Both the position numbers and the translations under genes were made by a program. The notes under the pieces are model-generated. The model had not been told where the DNA came from. It did no database searches and saw nothing but the letters and a program-made list of their open reading frames with translations. Source: JAEUIG01 sp046349775 (GTDB taxonomy: Bacteria > Planctomycetota > Planctomycetia > Planctomycetales > Planctomycetaceae). From it: a DNA stretch of 64,000 nucleotides. The stretch spans positions 1-64,000 of the forward strand of contig JAXMBS010000020.1 of NCBI GenBank assembly GCA_046349775.1, written 5' to 3'. Below are positions 60,605-64,000 of this stretch, in pieces; position 1 is the stretch's first letter, and each line of letters starts with the position of its first letter.

Positions 60605-61702
60605 ATGGTAGAGCTTGCAGATATGACGGCGCCCCCCCGGCCGGCGTTCCCGCCGCCATTGCGATACGGGACGCTGAAACTGGAAACGCGATATCTGCTG
60701 TCGCCGCTGGCGGGATTTACGAACCTGCCGTTTCGGCGGATCTGCCGCGAACTCGGGGGCGTGGGCCTCGCCACGACCGACCTGGTGAGTGCGCGCGGGT
60801 TGCTTGCCGGCAACGATAAGTCACTGCAATTGATCGAGACTTGTCCGGAGGACCGGCCGTTTGCGGTGCAGATTTTTGGAGACGACCCGGCCGTGATGCG
60901 GGACGCGGCGCAGTTGCTTGCAGCGCGGGGCGTTGACTCGATCGACATCAACATGGGCTGCCCGGTCGCTCGCATCACCCAGGGAGGGGCGGGCTCGGCC
61001 ATGATGTGCCGGACTGCAGAGACGATTGGCCTCGTACAGGCCGTTGTCGAGTCGGTCGGCATCCCGGTGACTGTCAAGATGCGGCTCGGCTGGGACGAGA
61101 CGCAGCTCACGGCGCCGCAGTTCGCCCGCGAGTTTGAGCAGATCGGCATTGCCGCCGTGGCCATCCACGGCCGGACGCGCGCCCAGGGGTTCCGCGGATC
61201 GGTCAATCGCGCGGGGATTCGCCGTGTTGTCGAAGCGGTCGAGCGCATCCCGGTGATCGGCAATGGCGACGTCCGCAGCGTGGCGGACGCCGCAACGATG
61301 TTGCGCGAGACCGGCTGCTGCGGAGTTTCCATCGGGCGCGGCGCCCTCGCTAACCCGTGGATTTTCCGGCAGCTCGCCGCATGGGAAGCGACCGGTCATT
61401 ACGAGCCGGCCGGCACATTCGACGAGCGGATCGGACTCATGGTCCGGCAGTACGGCTATCTCGCGGCCCGTCACGGTGCCGAACGCGCCCTGCGGGCCTA
61501 CCGTAAGATGGCCCACTGGTACCTCAAAGGGTTGCGGGTGCGTGCGGCGCTGCGGCACCAGTTTCAGTTGATCACGACGCGCGACGAGTTCGACGCACTG
61601 ATCGTGCAGGTGCGGGTTGAAGGCCCTGTGACCGGGGACCGGCACGGCGTGCTTCGCGATGTCAGCGTCCCGGTCCCGGCCGGTCCGGTGGAACGCTGGT
61701 AG
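60605..61702 (+). CDS. dusB: tRNA-dihydrouridine synthase
   Basis: An FMN enzyme reducing uridines in tRNA. The 365-residue product has LLSPLAGFTNLPFRRICREL (FMN-binding start), PFAVQIFGDDPAVM, the catalytic Cys in DINMGCPVARITQGGAGSAM, IPVTVKMRLGWDETQL, AVAIHGRTRAQGFRGSVN and IPVIGNGDVRSVADAATMLR, then GVSIGRGALANPWIFRQL. A later ATG at 60623 (MTAPPRPAF) is an alternative start. The B subtype is assigned on general similarity only. Confidence 0.92.
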   Translation: MVELADMTAPPRPAFPPPLRYGTLKLETRYLLSPLAGFTNLPFRRICRELGGVGLATTDLVSARGLLAGNDKSLQLIETCPEDRPFAVQIFGDDPAVMRDAAQLLAARGVDSIDINMGCPVARITQGGAGSAMMCRTAETIGLVQAVVESVGIPVTVKMRLGWDETQLTAPQFAREFEQIGIAAVAIHGRTRAQGFRGSVNRAGIRRVVEAVERIPVIGNGDVRSVADAATMLRETGCCGVSIGRGALANPWIFRQLAAWEATGHYEPAGTFDERIGLMVRQYGYLAARHGAERALRAYRKMAHWYLKGLRVRAALRHQFQLITTRDEFDALIVQVRVEGPVTGDRHGVLRDVSVPVPAGPVERW

Positions 61703-61705
61703 CGA

Positions 61706-63464
61706 TCAATACCCGGCGGCGCAGCCGTCTTTCCGCGGATCGGTGCCGCCCTGCAGGACACCGTGCTCGTGGTCGATCAGGATCCCCTGATACCCGCCGA
61801 ACGAGCCGGGGGACCGGACGATCTGATGGCCGCGCTCCTGCAGGGCCTTGATCGTGGCTTCGGAAATGCCGGACTCGACGGCCACCTTGCCGCCATCGGG
61901 GTCCATCGGATGTCCGGTGGGGGTCTGTGAACCGAGGTGACGCACGCGCGCCGCGTCGCCGGCCTCCTGTACGTTCATCCCGAAATCGATCATGTTCACC
62001 AGGATCTGGACGTGCCCCTGCGGCTGCATGTCGCCCCCCATCACGCCGAAGCAGAGCCACGGCCGGCCCTCACGCGTTGCCATCGCCGGAATGATCGTGT
62101 GGAACGGCCGCTTGTGCGGTTGCAGGCTGTTGACGTGCGCTTCGTCGAGTGCAAATGACGCCCCCCGGTTCTGTAGCACGAAACCGAGATTGCCGGGCGT
62201 GACCTGCGACCCGAAGTTGGCGAAGTTGCTCTGGATGAACGAGCAGCAGTTGCGGTCCTTGTCGACGACCGACAGGTACACCGTGTCCCCCTGTTCCAGA
62301 CGCGGGTTGCCCGGTGCGACGCCGGTGGCGGCCTTGTTGGGATCGATTCGCTTGCGCTGCTGGGCGGCGTAGGTCTTGGAGATCAGCCGGTCGATCGGCT
62401 GATCGGGCGACAGCGCAGGGTCGGCGTAGTACGTTGCCCGATCGGCGAAAGCGAGCTTCTTGGCTTCCACCAACAGGTGCACGTACTCAGGGCTGCCCCG
62501 GCCCATCTTGGCGACGTCGTAAGCCTCGAGAATATTGAGCATCTCCAGCGCGGCGATGCCCTGGCCGTTGGGGGGCAATTCCCACACGTCGTATCCACGG
62601 TAGTGAGTCGATACGGGCGACACCCAGTCGCTCTTGTGATCTGCGAAGTCCTTCATCGAGAACTTGCCGCCGTTGGCGTCGCTGAACGCCACGATCCGCT
62701 GCGCGATGGAACCGCGATAAAATGCGTCGCGGCCGCCGGCGGCGATCATCCGGTACGTCGCAGCGAGATTCGGATTGCGGAAGATTTCGCCGATCTGCGG
62801 CGGGCGGCCGTCGATCAGCCACGTGGCCGTCGAGTCCGGCCATTTCATGAAGGCCTGCTCGGTCCCTTCCCAGTTGCCGGCGATGATTTCGCTGACGGGA
62901 AAGCCCTCGGTTGCGTACCGGATGGCCGGCGCCAGCAAGTCCGCGAGCGATTTCGTGCCGAAGCGGTTCCGCAATTCGGCCCAGCCGTCGACGCAGCCGG
63001 GGACCGACCAGCACAAGGGGCCCTCGTCGGGGATTTCCGACAGGCCGAGGTCGCGAAACACGCCGATGTTCAGGGCGTAGGGGCTGCGGCCCGAGGCATT
63101 GAGTCCGTACAACTGCTTGGACATCCCAATAGATCACGAACAGGTCGCCGCCGATCCCGCAACTCATCGGTTCGACGACGCCGAGCATGGCGTTCGCAGC
63201 GATGGCCGCATCGACGGCATTTCCACCGGCTTTAAGTACGTCCAGTCCGGCCTGGGACGCGAGCGGCTGACTGGTCGCGACGATTCCGTGCTGGGCGATG
63301 ACGGCGGACCGGGACTACTGCGGATTCCTGGCGGGGCGGTCGTACTCGGCGGCGCAGAGCGTGCGGCCGACGGGGAGAATCAGGAATCGGTCCGGCACAA
63401 CAGCGTCTCCGCCGAGGACGAAGAGCACCAGAAGAATTCGTTGCAGCCACTCTCGAAACAGCAT
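61706..63464 (-). CDS. ggt: Gamma-glutamyltransferase (frame broken near 63122, stop at 63315-63317)
   Basis: Cleaves gamma-glutamyl bonds of glutathione and related peptides, a periplasmic Ntn hydrolase. The ATG at 63464 gives a hydrophobic leader (MLFREWLQRILLVLFVLGGD). After an in-frame TAG the family start VATSQPLASQAGLDVLKAGG and GVVEPMSCGIGGDLFVIYWD is read. One extra base at about 63122 shifts the frame to KQLYGLNASGRSPYALNIGV, and the rest is intact. The nucleophile Thr is in EQGDTVYLSVVDKDRNC. Later marks are LQNRGASFALDEAHVNS and CFGVMGGDMQPQGHVQILVN. The restored length fits the family. Confidence 0.85.
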
Positions 63465-63688
63465 CTCGGCGCTCCGCGGTCAGTTCTCACGATCGCCGGC
63501 GGGAATACGCCTGTCGCCGACTCATCGGCCAGTGTGGCGGATTGCGTGGAGCGTGGCAACGCATAGCCGCAGGGGTTTGCGTGCTGCCTCGGTAGCCGTG
63601 TGCAACGCTTGCTCCGTCTCTGTCTGGATGGTTACAACGGTGCCGTACGGGGACGCCTCGTCACTGGAAAAGTTCAGGAGACAGCTCG

Positions 63689-64000
63689 ATGATCGCTGCC
63701 GGCATGTTTGTGTTGCATTTTGTGGTCACCTGCGTGATGGCCGGCATCATGTGGTTTGTGCAGATCGTGTACTACCCGAACCTGGCGGTCGTCGGCCGGG
63801 AATCGTTCGTGTTCTACCAGCAGGAACACGTGCGGCGCGTGACCGTCGTCGCCTGGACGATGTTGTTCCTGGAACTGATCAGCGGAATTGTCCTCGTGTG
63901 CCTGCGGCATGCTCCCTGGATCTGGGCAGGACTCCTGGTGAACATCGTGCTGCTGCTCGGCATCTGGTGGTCGACGTTTTTCGTCCAGGTGCCGTTGCAT
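63689..64000 (+). CDS. Integral membrane protein, N-terminal part (runs off the window)
   Basis: The ATG at 63689 opens a frame of 104 residues to the window edge. It has hydrophobic segments FVLHFVVTCVMAGIMWFVQI, VVAWTMLFLELISGIVLVCL and WIWAGLLVNIVLLLGIWWST, and the motif WFVQIVYYPNLAVVGRESFV. Such three- to four-span proteins are widespread and unassigned. An AGGAG ribosome site lies about nine bases before the start. The 3' end is beyond the window. Confidence 0.75.
   Translation, partial: MIAAGMFVLHFVVTCVMAGIMWFVQIVYYPNLAVVGRESFVFYQQEHVRRVTVVAWTMLFLELISGIVLVCLRHAPWIWAGLLVNIVLLLGIWWSTFFVQVPLH

Overview
The window looks like a planctomycete chromosome segment. Supporting marks are high GC with codons ending in G/C, a planctomycete/verrucomicrobial (PVC)-type bacterial microcompartment (BMC) locus, a DUF6800-like micro-protein, a sulfatase, a GYF-domain membrane protein, many secreted proteins of unknown function, a squalene-hopene cyclase and a FlgM-like anti-sigma factor. 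No rRNA, tRNA, CRISPR array, integrase or transposase was found. Genus cannot be read from the sequence.

Layout. 0-6.4 kb: the 5' end of fumC on the minus strand, then an RND efflux pair (adaptor and pump) on the plus strand. 6.7-17.5 kb: a plus-strand BMC operon. It holds a DeoR regulator, a PduL phosphotransacylase, two BMC-H shell proteins, an acetate-kinase-like enzyme, three BMC-P pentamers, a CoA-acylating aldehyde dehydrogenase, an RpiB/LacAB-like protein, a class II aldolase, a lactate/malate-type dehydrogenase and an unassigned barrel-like protein. By analogy with the PVC microcompartment, the aldolase would split a deoxy-sugar phosphate to lactaldehyde. The dehydrogenase, PduL and kinase would then turn it into lactate plus ATP, while the NAD-dependent dehydrogenase recycles cofactor. 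17.6-21.6 kb: an SRPBCC protein, an adenylate-forming ligase, a GxxExxY protein and an ALDH-fold enzyme. 21.7-32.9 kb: a minus-strand block with a SufE-SufS fusion, small secreted and anti-sigma-like proteins, a sulfatase, a GYF protein, a zinc-type alcohol dehydrogenase, a hexulose-phosphate-synthase-like enzyme, a beta-propeller protein and a cupredoxin-like protein. 33-40.4 kb: secreted or envelope proteins, a PstS-like binding protein, Fur, FlgM and SixA. 40.6-50 kb: YceI, an MddA/NnrU-like methyltransferase, bioB, shc, an MFS transporter, a Gfo/Idh oxidoreductase, a ComEA-like protein, a thioesterase and an odd leader-peptide element. 50-64 kb: glpQ-like, DUF2071, an ABC ATPase with a large membrane partner, rplM-rpsI-rpmB, ribBA, rdgB, DinB-like, ABM, dus, ggt and a partial membrane protein.

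Sequence quality matters here. Many genes have single-base frame breaks across which family conservation simply continues in another frame. They are densest at 11.4-17.0 kb. Others lie in pduL, ack, the ligase, the GxxExxY gene, the PDZ gene, pstS, fur, ggt and even the essential ribosomal gene rpsI, where two opposite indels scramble about six codons. This points mainly to indel errors in the assembly rather than gene decay. I therefore annotate these as CDS with broken frames and give approximate break points.
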